Positions 42,695 to 51,800 of a stretch of 64,000 bases of DNA are shown piece after piece. The notes beneath the pieces were generated by a model. The model saw only the letters and a program-made list of their open reading frames with translations, did no database searches and was not told the DNA's origin. This DNA is from Ruegeria sp. THAF33 (GTDB lineage: Bacteria > Pseudomonadota > Alphaproteobacteria > Rhodobacterales > Rhodobacteraceae). Made by a program: the position numbers and the translations under genes. The stretch lies in assembly GCF_009363615.1 (NCBI RefSeq), contig NZ_CP045384.1, positions 363,501 through 427,500 on the forward strand, given 5' to 3'. How positions within the stretch are numbered: the first letter of the stretch is position 1; each line of letters starts with the position of its first letter.

Positions 42695-44659
42695 TCAACT
42701 TGATGAGCCTTTGACCTTTTCGAGCACTCGGGCAGCGATTTCTGATAGATCTTTCTCCGAGTTCCGGAAAAAGCCGTTCTCTTTCGTCCACCAATCTCGA
42801 TAACGTATCAGTGTCTTGATGGTTGTCGCGGGCGGGTGATCCTTGCCGTGAGACGTTGCCTTCAATCTGTTGAAGCAAGCAACAATTTCGACGATATCGG
42901 TCGAACCATCAATATGTCCCTCTAGCAGTTCGCATTCCATAAGTGTTCCGTGTGCCCAACACACTTTTTCAAGGTCGCTTTCCGATGCGACGACATTCTC
43001 ACTCGCCATTCGACCGATCTTGAGGAACAGATTGTTGCTGGCATCGCCTAGGGTAATGATCTCCGTCGCTGCGGCTTGCAAGACACCCCAGTGGTTGTTC
43101 AGGTCCTCGGCAGAGCGCTTGTACCAGTCCCGTGCCTCATTCAACTCATGTCGCGATTTTCCAACTAATTCTTCACGATAATCGGCAAAACACTTGGCCA
43201 ACTCCCAATACCACTCCGCTCTGCGTTTAGCTGAACTCGCTATCAGTCCCAATATTTCATTTTTTAGAAATTGTATTTGGACCAAGTCCGGTTCTTTGTC
43301 GACCGTTTTAAGTTTAAGTTTTAACGCATCAGCATGTTGACAGGTCGCGTCAATTTCTTCGCGATACCTGTCGATTGTGCTGGCGTTGGCCGCAATAAGC
43401 TTGCCCATCCGGTCGCTTGCGGCTTCCATCCTCAACAAGTCAGCTCCCGTGGATGTCAGAAACAATCGCTGTCTATAGTCGTCTGGCAGCCGCACATATG
43501 GTGTAATTGCAGCCCAGTCATGGGTGTTTTGCTCTTGCCCGTAATCGAACAACTCCCGTCGCATCTCCAGTAAGGACTCGCGAACATCCAAACCATTGGC
43601 TTCCCCTCGATAGAAGCTGCTCACCATAATACTGGAACCGCCAAATGTGAGCGGAAACTGAGAACCTATCACAACAGGGAAGCCGGCCTCGTGCAGCTTA
43701 TGTGCAAGTGACTCTCCTGGCTCTAACAGGCTTGTTTCATTTCCCCCATCGCAAATTGCCAATGTGACAGCTCGACAACTGGAGAGCATTGGAGACAGAG
43801 CCTTGCACAAGTCCTCAGAACTAACATCTTGAGAAATCGAGTCTTCTCCTCGGAGGCGAACACCATATACGGTGCAGTTTTGATGCTTTTTTGCAATTGG
43901 GACTCCATGAGCAAGCATATGCACGTGAGTGTATGGAGCGTTTTCATCACGAGCTTCTATGCATGCCGTTTCAATATCGTGCAGGCTAGCATCTTTGAGC
44001 TCTGTAATTATCGACTTTGCATCGGGAATAACATCTGTATAGCCCTCGAACGTCCGAGATGGAGTTATATGCAAGAAGGCGTCCCGTAAAGCATCGTAGT
44101 GCTTTTTGTGTTCCGGTTCGCTGCGCTGTCCTTTTGCATCGGCCGCGGCCCATGCAAAAAGAACACGCGGCCTGATCGGCCAAGGGCCACTTTTTTGAAT
44201 TTCCGCTCCCCGAATTCTTCGCGTTAGGATGACTTTGCCAGCTCTATGATCACCTAGATGGACTTTGTTTCCCTCTCCGTCCGGAATTGTAAGCGTCTCA
44301 AACGGAAGTTGCGTCAGTTCATCAAAACTAAGTACCAAGTCTATTTGCGTGAAGGCTTGCTCAGACTTGAATTCTGCTTTTTTGAACAGTTTGCCCACCA
44401 ATTTGGAGCAGTTCTCTAGCGCTTGGTTGCGCGTCGCAACATTGATCGGTTTGTGGCTCTTGTCAAAGTAAGCTAAAGACTGAAGCGAGACTAAAAACTG
44501 TTTATGAAAGTCACGGTCGAAGACATCTTCATCTAGCCTAGACGTGAAGGTTTCTTGAGATGGGATTAGCAGCTGATAGCTCCGTTGCGGATCGAGCATT
44601 GCATTTCTGACGCCCGTCCGCACTGGCTCAACCATTATACTTTTCCATTGACTGGACAT
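42695..44659 (-). CDS. CHAT-domain (caspase-like) protease with C-terminal TPR-like domain
   Basis: 654 aa. The CHAT protease domain is at about 150-385: YTHVHMLAHGVPI with His251 and VTLAICDGGNETS with Cys303 form the caspase-type dyad, and FPVVIGSQFPLTFGGSSIMVSSFY is the conserved strand after it. Residues 430-640 are helical, with RAEWYWELAKCFADY and ARDWYKRSAEDLNNHWGVLQ, of the TPR/TRAFs-binding kind. No signal peptide. It lies 6 bp after an unrecognised 250-aa protein, as caspase-like proteases lie next to their pore-forming substrates in other systems; a protease-substrate pair is inference. Confidence 0.87.
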   Translation of the reverse strand: MSSQWKSIMVEPVRTGVRNAMLDPQRSYQLLIPSQETFTSRLDEDVFDRDFHKQFLVSLQSLAYFDKSHKPINVATRNQALENCSKLVGKLFKKAEFKSEQAFTQIDLVLSFDELTQLPFETLTIPDGEGNKVHLGDHRAGKVILTRRIRGAEIQKSGPWPIRPRVLFAWAAADAKGQRSEPEHKKHYDALRDAFLHITPSRTFEGYTDVIPDAKSIITELKDASLHDIETACIEARDENAPYTHVHMLAHGVPIAKKHQNCTVYGVRLRGEDSISQDVSSEDLCKALSPMLSSCRAVTLAICDGGNETSLLEPGESLAHKLHEAGFPVVIGSQFPLTFGGSSIMVSSFYRGEANGLDVRESLLEMRRELFDYGQEQNTHDWAAITPYVRLPDDYRQRLFLTSTGADLLRMEAASDRMGKLIAANASTIDRYREEIDATCQHADALKLKLKTVDKEPDLVQIQFLKNEILGLIASSAKRRAEWYWELAKCFADYREELVGKSRHELNEARDWYKRSAEDLNNHWGVLQAAATEIITLGDASNNLFLKIGRMASENVVASESDLEKVCWAHGTLMECELLEGHIDGSTDIVEIVACFNRLKATSHGKDHPPATTIKTLIRYRDWWTKENGFFRNSEKDLSEIAARVLEKVKGSSS

Positions 44660-44665
44660 AGTCGG

Positions 44666-45418
44666 TTACACGTCGTTGTCGTCGAGATCCTCCGGCCCGT
44701 CTAACTCGATCATGCCCAATTCTGCGTCGTCTGGAGCATGGCCGTTGCTGAGAACTCTGAGACCGCCGCCCAAAAGTCGAAGCTTGAACAAACCTAATCC
44801 CATTACGCCACCTTCTCCGACAATTTCTAATCCAATATCTTGATTAGAAGAGTAGGTTACCTCTGTTGAAGCCGATGCAGCATCTAGTGCTTTTAACGCC
44901 GATGCGGATCCACCAAGTTTTATCTCCGCTCCAGCTCGTTTTGCAGAAATTACGGTACAGCCTTCTGTTTTGTAGAGGCTACTGACTACTCGATATTTTA
45001 GCTTCCATCCACTTTGCTTTTTGAGTTGCCCCGCCAAAAAGGCCGTGTTGTCGAGGTCTTCTCGAGTAAGTTTGGCCTTGACCAAAAACGAGTCCTCTCG
45101 AGTGAATTCGATCTTCATTTCAGCGTCCACATCCCCGGCAGGAGGGAAAGCATCAACCTCGACGCCCGCTGCCGTTCGAGCCACTACGGTACCCTCACTT
45201 TTAAGATCGACTGTCGTGCTGTTGTCGCTGGACCGAGTGTTACCAGGTCCAACAGCATCGCCGCCCAAAAACTCTGAGATATGACCGATTTGATGAAAAA
45301 CACCCCCAGACATTAAACCGTAGTCACCAAGTCGGAACGTATTGGTCACGGGCAGCCAAGCTGCGAACATTTTTATCTGAGTGTTTAAAAGTCTGTTGTA
45401 AGTCCTGGGTGTACCCAT
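44666..45418 (-). CDS. Unrecognised 250-aa protein beside CHAT protease; gasdermin-like effector is possible
   Basis: Start at ATG 45418 with a strong GGGAGG RBS; the frame continues 23 codons upstream. The order of features is: FRLGDYGLMSGGVFHQIGHISEF near 25-47, an acidic/Ser-rich linker, a charged helix region AKLTREDLDNTAFLAGQL, the strand pair LKYRVVSSLYKTEGCTV, KAEIKLGG, TEVTYSSNQDIGLEIV, and GLGLFKLRLLGGGLRVL before an acidic tail (DELDGPEDLDDNDV type). This strand order loosely recalls bacterial gasdermins, whose substrates are cut by adjacent caspase-like proteases, but I cannot prove homology. It may equally be a substrate or inhibitor of unknown fold. Confidence 0.5.
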   Translation of the reverse strand: MGTPRTYNRLLNTQIKMFAAWLPVTNTFRLGDYGLMSGGVFHQIGHISEFLGGDAVGPGNTRSSDNSTTVDLKSEGTVVARTAAGVEVDAFPPAGDVDAEMKIEFTREDSFLVKAKLTREDLDNTAFLAGQLKKQSGWKLKYRVVSSLYKTEGCTVISAKRAGAEIKLGGSASALKALDAASASTEVTYSSNQDIGLEIVGEGGVMGLGLFKLRLLGGGLRVLSNGHAPDDAELGMIELDGPEDLDDNDV

Positions 45419-45579
45419 TTTGTCCTCCCAAAATTTAACTTGCCCAAACTCATCTACGCGAGCGCTCTTGAAATCCGCATTCACCAAGTTGTGTCATTTA
45501 TTAGTCCCAGTGCTTCTCCTGGCAATCAAACTTACCACAAGTATACTCCCAAAAAAACGTTCTCCGATTCAGTGTCTCA

Positions 45580-46545
45580 TCACAACCTAATGAAGTCTTT
45601 CTTTTTGCGCCCTCGAGTTCGGCGACAAACTTCGTACCCTTCCCTAGACCCTTCGTCGTTTGTGTTGCCCTCGATCGTATCAAATGTGCCGTTTTCATAG
45701 TCAAAGGCGAAACCAGTGTGCGTCCAATCGCTCGAAGTTCTTCGAACAAGAAAGATACAACAACTTCCCAGCCCACTATTAGAGAACTCTGTCGGTGAAT
45801 TATCGAGGCTACGTTCTGACACAAACAAACCAGCTGTTTTCGCCTGGGTCGCAAGTATGTCACAAGAAAAAGACCCGCCAATTGGCATGGCAATTCCATT
45901 GACCTTCGCTGCTTGCTTCATCACAAAAGTTACGAAACCTGCGCACCATGGCCACGCGTCCCCTTCATTGCCATTCATGTAGGCTCTGACCCATGGCCCT
46001 TTATTCTGGCCGCTAATTTCGACCGGGTGCTCACGCAAATGCTGTCTGGCTATGCGCAGCACGGCATCCGATAGCGAGGTCGGCGCGTCCATTTCTGGCC
46101 TCGCGAATGCTCTTAGCATGGGCGCCACCAAGTGGCTCCATGTCGCCTCGTCCACCACCCCTGTGCTATCTAGGCCTCGAGCAGATTGAAATTTTTTGAC
46201 CGTCCGCTTAGTTGCATCGCCAAAGTCATCGTCTACTGCAGTCCGGAAGTTGTGAAATGTTAGCCATTCTTGAACGCGACGGGCTTTTATACCACGCGCT
46301 CCCGTCTTAATTTCGCCGGGAAACTCAAACTCATCTTCAACCTTACTAGAATAAGAAAGGATTTCGCCGGTAACGGGTTCTTCGGTCTGATCAGCGCCAC
46401 GATACCGGGAATATGCATCCTTTGTTCTGGGGCCGGGCTTACCACGAAATGTCCCGTCATAAAATCCCAGCGCGTGTAGACCGCGCTGGATGAGTATCCC
46501 GTCCTGCACATCCACTTCACATAAATCGATGGGGCTGGTGCTCAT
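45580..46545 (-). CDS. Peptidoglycan-binding plus CHAP/NlpC-like amidase
   Basis: 321 aa from ATG 46545 (GGAG RBS; a TTG lies 4 codons upstream). Two peptidoglycan-binding repeats: LIQRGLHALGFYDGTFRG near 20, and ARRVQEWLTFHNFRTAVDDDFGDATKRTVKKFQ near 85-118. The catalytic domain has WPWCAGFVTFV with Cys201 and SDWTHTGFAFDY with His276, then FDTIEGNTND: a cysteine amidase/endopeptidase pattern. No signal peptide. It shares the strand and direction of the unknown protein and CHAT protease downstream (161-bp gap), and would degrade the cell wall once the membrane is breached. Confidence 0.75.
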   Translation of the reverse strand: MSTSPIDLCEVDVQDGILIQRGLHALGFYDGTFRGKPGPRTKDAYSRYRGADQTEEPVTGEILSYSSKVEDEFEFPGEIKTGARGIKARRVQEWLTFHNFRTAVDDDFGDATKRTVKKFQSARGLDSTGVVDEATWSHLVAPMLRAFARPEMDAPTSLSDAVLRIARQHLREHPVEISGQNKGPWVRAYMNGNEGDAWPWCAGFVTFVMKQAAKVNGIAMPIGGSFSCDILATQAKTAGLFVSERSLDNSPTEFSNSGLGSCCIFLVRRTSSDWTHTGFAFDYENGTFDTIEGNTNDEGSREGYEVCRRTRGRKKKDFIRL

Positions 46546-46737
46546 ACTTATCTCCAATCAAATATAGTTTGAATAACCAACAGCGCCCTGATCAATCTCC
46601 ACCAAACGAAATGTTTTTCGCAAAGTAGATGAATTTAGAGATCGGCAACTAAAGGTTCATAAGACTACAAACATTCCATTAAAAATAGAGGATATAACAT
46701 CTCCAAGTTGAAGTATACTGCGTGGTTGGGGACTTGC

Positions 46738-47229
46738 CTAGGGCGCCTCGAAGCAGCCGTAGACTCCTTGTGGTACAACTCCTACTAAGTCGGGTTGGTC
46801 CTGCCAAGATAGCCAAGGAACATCACTAGCACATAGGCTCCCACCGCGAACGACTTGCCAGTCTCCATTCTCTCGGGAAAGTAACAGTACGGTCAAATTG
46901 TCTAGATGATCTTCACCGTCAAAACAGTCCAAGACCAATGGTGCCCAGCTTCCGGACGAGCGGGTTCCCGGTTGTGCACCCAATACGGCCCAATCATCAA
47001 TTACGCACATGATGGGATGACCTGTACTCAACTTATTAACCTTGAACACTAGTTCCGCTGGCTCTTTCAAACCAAAATCTGCAGCTACCGTAAGTCGCGC
47101 TGCATTCAAAATCGGTTTCCTGTCTGGATCACCCGGTTCGAGGCGGCGTAGCACTTGTTCGGCGTGCAGCTCTCCCGCCCAAGAAATGATGTAACCGAAA
47201 CAAACAGCTAGAAAAACTTCTTTCCTCAT
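46738..47229 (-). CDS. Exported hypothetical protein
   Basis: 163 aa with a signal-peptide-like start (MRKEVFLAVCFGYIISWAGELHA, probable cleavage after AELHA-type site near residue 23). The rest has several short beta motifs (MCVIDDWAVLG, SGSWAPLVLDCFDG, VLLLSRENGDWQVV) and Cys pairs; no family recognised. It lies upstream of the amidase gene in the same direction, with about 190 bp between, in which I see no gene. It could be a periplasmic partner or immunity protein; that is a guess. Confidence 0.55.
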   Translation of the reverse strand: MRKEVFLAVCFGYIISWAGELHAEQVLRRLEPGDPDRKPILNAARLTVAADFGLKEPAELVFKVNKLSTGHPIMCVIDDWAVLGAQPGTRSSGSWAPLVLDCFDGEDHLDNLTVLLLSRENGDWQVVRGGSLCASDVPWLSWQDQPDLVGVVPQGVYGCFEAP

Positions 47230-47380
47230 GTTCTACACCGTGCTTGTCTTTGCGCGTTTGTGAGGTCGTGAAAAACCCGGTTGGCAACTGCTAAAATGCG
47301 ACAAACCTCAGAGCCAGGGTCCGCTCTATGTACTCAGTACAACCTTGTTGAAAGGTGCCGACGAGTCAGCATTCCCGTCC

Positions 47381-47770
47381 TCACTCGTCAGGTTCGTACA
47401 ATCTTTCAAACTCTTTCGGGCTCATTGCCCAACCATCATTTTCATCGGTGCTGTTGAATGCAATCATATCCCCGGCTTGATAATTGGTAAAACCAGACGT
47501 GGATTTCACTTGCCCATCAGACTTTGCGACTCTCGCCCAGGTTAATGTCGTCTTCTCATACAGACCAAGGCTGATTTCCGAGTAGGTCCGCTCAAACACT
47601 CTGCTATCAATTGTATACACGCTGCCATTGTTATTGACGAGCCAATCTCCGGCGCGTGCAACTTGAACGTCTCCCCATTTCTGATAAGTGAAACCGTCAG
47701 TTTCCAGATCAATTTGCACAGCAACCACGGTAGCATTTTTACGCCGACGGTAACGCTTCAATTCATCCAT
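47381..47770 (-). CDS. PGDYG-like protein with two repeats
   Basis: 129 aa. It repeats one pattern: GDWLVNNNGSVYTIDSRVFERTY (residues about 40-64) and GDMIAFNSTDENDGWAMSPKEFERLYE (about 100-126), each a G-D-hydrophobic strand followed by F-E-R-x-Y. This resembles PGDYG-type domains. Function unknown. It precedes the exported protein, amidase, unknown protein and CHAT genes on the same strand, and is therefore a candidate member of that module. The bases 47230-47380 and 47771-47910 hold nothing clear. Confidence 0.5.
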   Translation of the reverse strand: MDELKRYRRRKNATVVAVQIDLETDGFTYQKWGDVQVARAGDWLVNNNGSVYTIDSRVFERTYSEISLGLYEKTTLTWARVAKSDGQVKSTSGFTNYQAGDMIAFNSTDENDGWAMSPKEFERLYEPDE

Positions 47771-47910
47771 ACCGTGCCCCTTTTCTAGTGGCAGCTAACG
47801 TATATCAAAAACTGCAGGGAAATGATCGCCCATCACTTTTGCCCTGGCATCTGCCTCAGAGAGCTCTTGCAGCAGCTCCATGTTGTCTGGTTCATCCATA
47901 GCCGTCAAAT

Positions 47911-48725
47911 GGTATTGTCAGAAAGATTCCGGTTGAGACGGGCAGGGCGGCCTCGTAGCGTCTGAACATGACCAAACCTGACCCGTTCAAAGGCTTTCAA
48001 AGCAGCCCGGAAATCATCCGCCTGGCCGTGATGCTGTACATCCGTTTCCCTCTTTCGCTTCGGAATGTCGAAGATCTGTTGCATGAACGCGGTGTCGAAA
48101 TCAGCCATGAAACGGTTCGGTTTTGGTGGCGCCGTTTCGGGCCGATGTTTGCCTCAGAGATCAGGAAGCGCAGGATCGAAGGCATGCGATCCAGTCAATG
48201 GCGTTGGCACCTCGACGAGATGTTCGTGAAGATCAATGGCGAACGCCACTACTTGTGGCGGGCCGTCGATCACGAGGGCGAGGTGCTTGAAAGCATTGTT
48301 ACCAAGACGCGTGACAAGAAAGCGGCATTGAAATTCCTCAGGAAATTGATGAAGCGGCATGGCCGTCCACACGTATTCGTCACGGACAAGTTGCGCTCCT
48401 ATGGCGCTGCGCTGAAGGAAATCGGGGCGGCGGATCGGCAAGAAACGGGCCGCTGGCTGAACAACCGGGCGGAGAATTCCCACCTACCGTTCCGACGACG
48501 AGAGAGGGCGATGCTCCGCTTCCGGCGCATGCGAAGTCTGCAGAAATTCGCCTCAGTTCATTCCTCAGTGCACAATCATTTCAATCAAGAACGCCACCTT
48601 TACTCACGAGAAATCTTCAAGCTGAACCGGACCGCCGCTCTCGCCGAGTGGCGTCAACTTTGTTCCGCATAGGTTCACGCATTTGGCGGCAAACTGAGAC
48701 TGGTTCGAATCCGTCTGACACCACC
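47911..48725 (+). mobile_element. IS6-family element, copy 2
   Basis: About 815 bp with ends GGTATTGTCAGAAAGATTC (left) and GGTGGTGTCAGACGGATTC (right end read inward). Same orientation as copy 1 at 30791-31605. The nucleotide sequences differ at many third positions, so the copies are old or arrived separately. No target duplication is visible. Confidence 0.85.
47968..48672 (+). CDS. IS6-family transposase
   Basis: 234 aa, with VMLYIRFPLSLRNVEDLLHERGV, RWHLDEMFVKINGERHY, VTDKLRSYGAAL, NRAENSHLPFRRRERAM, the same motifs as copy 1 with about a dozen substitutions. It appears intact. Confidence 0.93.
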   Translation: MTKPDPFKGFQSSPEIIRLAVMLYIRFPLSLRNVEDLLHERGVEISHETVRFWWRRFGPMFASEIRKRRIEGMRSSQWRWHLDEMFVKINGERHYLWRAVDHEGEVLESIVTKTRDKKAALKFLRKLMKRHGRPHVFVTDKLRSYGAALKEIGAADRQETGRWLNNRAENSHLPFRRRERAMLRFRRMRSLQKFASVHSSVHNHFNQERHLYSREIFKLNRTAALAEWRQLCSA

Positions 48726-48766
48726 GCCACTTTCCTTTGAATTCATTGGAAAAAATGGCGGTTTTT
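48724..48766 (+). terminator. Probable terminator right after IS6 copy 2
   Basis: CCGCCA at 48724-48729 pairs with TGGCGG at 48756-48761, with further partial TTTCC/GGAAA pairing inside, followed by TTTTT. The rest of the gap to 48963 has no gene. Confidence 0.5.
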
Positions 48767-48963
48767 ACCAGCTACCCGCCAACATACCCGCCAAAGCGGT
48801 GGCTAGTTTCGAATGGGCTGTAGACATCGACGGATTGATACCGGGAAATAACTCGTCAGTTCAAACTGACTATGAGTTACCTGATCGGGTTCAGCCAAAT
48901 ATTCTATCCGTTTACTGTTTTTTGCTGGGCGACAGACTTCCATACAAGTTCTAAGTTAACTCC

Positions 48964-49797
48964 TAGGGTCAGGATGCATTGTGTTTAGCTGCGCTGCGTG
49001 ACTCACTGCTCCTAGAACGGAGCGGAGACAAGAGCGATCTTTATTGGCGAGCCGACGCGCAGATGGCGAAGCTTGTCCCATTTTTCCCGAAGTCGCACGG
49101 CAAGCCTCGGGTTGATGACAAACGGGTTTTGAGCGGGATTATCTTCATCAATCGCAATTGTTTGCGCTGGTGAGATGCCCCGGAAGCTTACGGGCCGCAC
49201 AAAACGCTTTACAGCCGATGGACGCGTTGGAGCGAGAAAGGCATCTTCGCACGGATCATGTCTGGTCTGGCCGCCCAGCATGGCGAAGAGACGACAGTCA
49301 TGATTGACGCGACCTATCTAAGAGCACACCGCATTGCGACCAGTATGGCCGCAAAAAAGGGGGCGTGGCCGCCTGATCGATAGAACCAAGGGTGCCATGA
49401 ATACCAAGCTGCATACTATCTGTGATAGCCAGGGTCGCCCGTTCAACCTGTTCGTTACGGCCGGGCAAATCAGTGATTAAATCGGTGCTCTGGCTCTGCT
49501 CAGCAGCATACCAAACGTGAATTGGCTTCTCGGGGATCGTGGTTATGACGCCGACTGGTTTCGAGAAGCGTTGAAAGACAAAGGGATACGCGCCTGCACC
49601 CCCGGGCGAAAGCAGCGAAAGACGCCTGTCGAGTACGACAAGCGCAGATACAAGCGGCGAAACCGCATTGAGATTATGTTTGGCAGGCTTAGGGATTGGA
49701 GGCGCGTGGCGACACGCTGTGACCGTTGTTCCAAGGTCTTCCTATCAGCCATCGCACTCGTAGCAAACTTAATTTACTGGTTATGAATCCTGACCCC
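48964..49797 (+). pseudogene. Decayed IS5-family element and transposase
   Basis: Ends GGGTCAGGATGCAT and GGGTCAGGATTCAT are kept. The first transposase frame has a stop in place of the RW-R/D site (CLRW then stop near 49171) and a missing start context; the second frame lacks its beginning (a stop interrupts near QISD) and resumes as WLLGDRGYDADWF to YWL at 49517-49786. It cannot make an enzyme. The gap 49798-49951 to the tRNA holds no gene. Confidence 0.85.
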
Positions 49798-49951
49798 AGG
49801 TCGTTTTTCGATTGTTGCCATTGCCCAAATCTCCTGTGTTGGAGATATCTTTTCCGTTCAAGTGCAGCGGAGGCGCAGCGGACACAGTTTCATGCGCAGC
49901 ATAGCAAGAGGTGCTAGTCGCGTAAGACCTTGATACACTGCGGGGAAAGGA

Positions 49952-50027
<76 letters not shown>

Positions 50028-50322
50028 GTAATGCTGCATTTAGCCAAGCCTGCGGGCAGGTGCAAGAGGGTCTGGAAGATTTTCTTGCGTTCCGTCTTCG
50101 GTGGCCGTCCAACGGGGCATCTTGTCATCCGTAGGCCGAACAGGCGGGCGCTCGGGGCGCCTCTCGGCGCTGGAAGGTGGGCAGCACATTTTCGGACAGA
50201 TCGATGGAAAACGCCTTGCTCAACCTACAACCCATCATGTGTAAATGGCCAAAGGCGCTTGCGCGCCACCGGTGGCGTCCGATATCCCCGGAGAGACTGA
50301 AGCAAACCGGTCGGGAGTGTAC

Positions 50323-51102
50323 ATGACCCTATCCTTCGCCCGCCGATTTTGGATGGTGGCATTGGTCCTTGGCATGACGGCGCTGGCCCCGATCCGGGCC
50401 GGTGCAGAAGGCATTCTGGTCTTTGCAGCGGCCAGCCTCAAGACCGCCTTGGACGAAATCGTTGTCGGGTACGAAAACCAGACCGGTCAGAGCGTTTCCG
50501 TTTCCTATGCGGCGTCGTCGGTCCTGGCCCGGCAGATTCAGCAAGGTGCGCCTGCGGATGTGTTTGTCTCGGCCAATACGGATTGGATGGATGTGTTGGA
50601 GCAGGACGGATTGATCCGGGCAGACTCTCGGGTTGATCTGCTGGGCAACGGCCTGGTTCTGATCGGGGCTGAAGATCATGCGCAAGTGGGTGAAATCCAG
50701 CCCGGATATGACCTCAAGGTGGACTTGAAAGACGGCTATCTGGCCATGGCACTGGTCGACGCGGTGCCTGCCGGTATCTATGGCAAAGCTGCTTTGCAAA
50801 GTCTGAACCAGTGGGAGGCTGTGCGGACACAGGTGGCGCAGGCCGACAATGCGCGCGCTGCGCTGGCTCTGGTGGCGGCAGGGGCCGCGCCGCTTGGGAT
50901 CGTGTACCAATCAGATGCCAGGGTGGAAGAAAGGGTCCGGGTCGTTGGGACGTTCCCTGCCGATCTGCATCCACCGATAATTTACCCCGCGGCACTGACC
51001 CTCGATGCAAAAGAAGGAGCACACGCCTTTCTTGAACACCTGAAAACGGATGCAGCCACGGCTGTATTTCTGGAGCAGGGATTTACCCTGCCGGTCAGGT
51101 GA
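50323..51102 (+). CDS. modA: Molybdate ABC transporter substrate-binding protein
   Basis: 259 aa from ATG 50323 with GGGAG six bases upstream. A signal peptide (residues 1-28, ending APIRAGAE) is followed by VFAAASLKTALDEIV, SYAASSVLARQIQQGAPADVFVSAN, and GIVYQSDARVEERVRVVGTFP: the periplasmic molybdate/tungstate-binding ModA pattern. It captures molybdate for modBC. The stop overlaps the GTG start of modB. The 295 bases before it (50028-50322) hold no gene and no clear Mo-box was found. Confidence 0.93.
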   Translation: MTLSFARRFWMVALVLGMTALAPIRAGAEGILVFAAASLKTALDEIVVGYENQTGQSVSVSYAASSVLARQIQQGAPADVFVSANTDWMDVLEQDGLIRADSRVDLLGNGLVLIGAEDHAQVGEIQPGYDLKVDLKDGYLAMALVDAVPAGIYGKAALQSLNQWEAVRTQVAQADNARAALALVAAGAAPLGIVYQSDARVEERVRVVGTFPADLHPPIIYPAALTLDAKEGAHAFLEHLKTDAATAVFLEQGFTLPVR

Positions 51103-51800
51103 TTGCCTTGGATTGGTTAGGGCCTGCCGAAGCAGAAGCTTTGAAGCTATCATTGCGCGTGTCCTTCTGGGCGACGCTGGCGACTTTGCCGTTTGGTATA
51201 TTTGTCGCTTATGCTCTGGCGCGTTGGCGGTTTCCCGGACGACAGGTTTTGAACGGTCTGGTGCATTTGCCTTTGATCCTGCCGCCGGTTGTCACCGGAT
51301 ACCTGCTGTTGCTGACTTTCGGCATTCAAGGGCCGCTGGGCCGGCTTCTGGCCGAGTTCGGGATCGTCGTGGCCTTTCGCTGGACAGGCGCGGCCCTTGC
51401 CGCCGGGATCATGGCCTTCCCTTTGATGGTCCGGGCGATCCGTTTGTCGATCGAAGCGGTGGACCCGAAGCTGGAACAGGCAGGGGCAACTCTGGGCGCG
51501 TCGCGTCCGATGGTGTTTTGCACGGTGACCTTGCCGATGATTTTGCCGGGTGTCATAGCCGGGGCTATTCTGGCCTTCGCCAAGGCCATGGGTGAATTCG
51601 GTGCGACGATTACCTTCGTGTCCAACATCCCGGGTCAGACACAGACGTTGCCTTCGGCTGTCTACGCTTTTTTGCAGGTCCCGGGCGGCGAGGCGGCCGC
51701 GACCCGGCTGGTTCTGATCTCGATCGTCATCGCAATGAGCGCGTTGTTGTTGTCGGAGTATGTGGGGCGGCGTGCCGCGGCGCGGGTGGCCGGATCATGA
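51099..51800 (+). CDS. modB: Molybdate ABC transporter permease
   Basis: 233 aa from GTG 51099, overlapping the modA stop. Five to six hydrophobic segments, with the EAA-loop EAVDPKLEQAGATLGASRPMVFCTVTLPM near 130-158 that contacts ModC, and AILAFAKAMGEFGATITF. This is the inner-membrane channel. It overlaps modC by 4 bp (ATGA). Confidence 0.93.
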   Translation: MIALDWLGPAEAEALKLSLRVSFWATLATLPFGIFVAYALARWRFPGRQVLNGLVHLPLILPPVVTGYLLLLTFGIQGPLGRLLAEFGIVVAFRWTGAALAAGIMAFPLMVRAIRLSIEAVDPKLEQAGATLGASRPMVFCTVTLPMILPGVIAGAILAFAKAMGEFGATITFVSNIPGQTQTLPSAVYAFLQVPGGEAAATRLVLISIVIAMSALLLSEYVGRRAAARVAGS

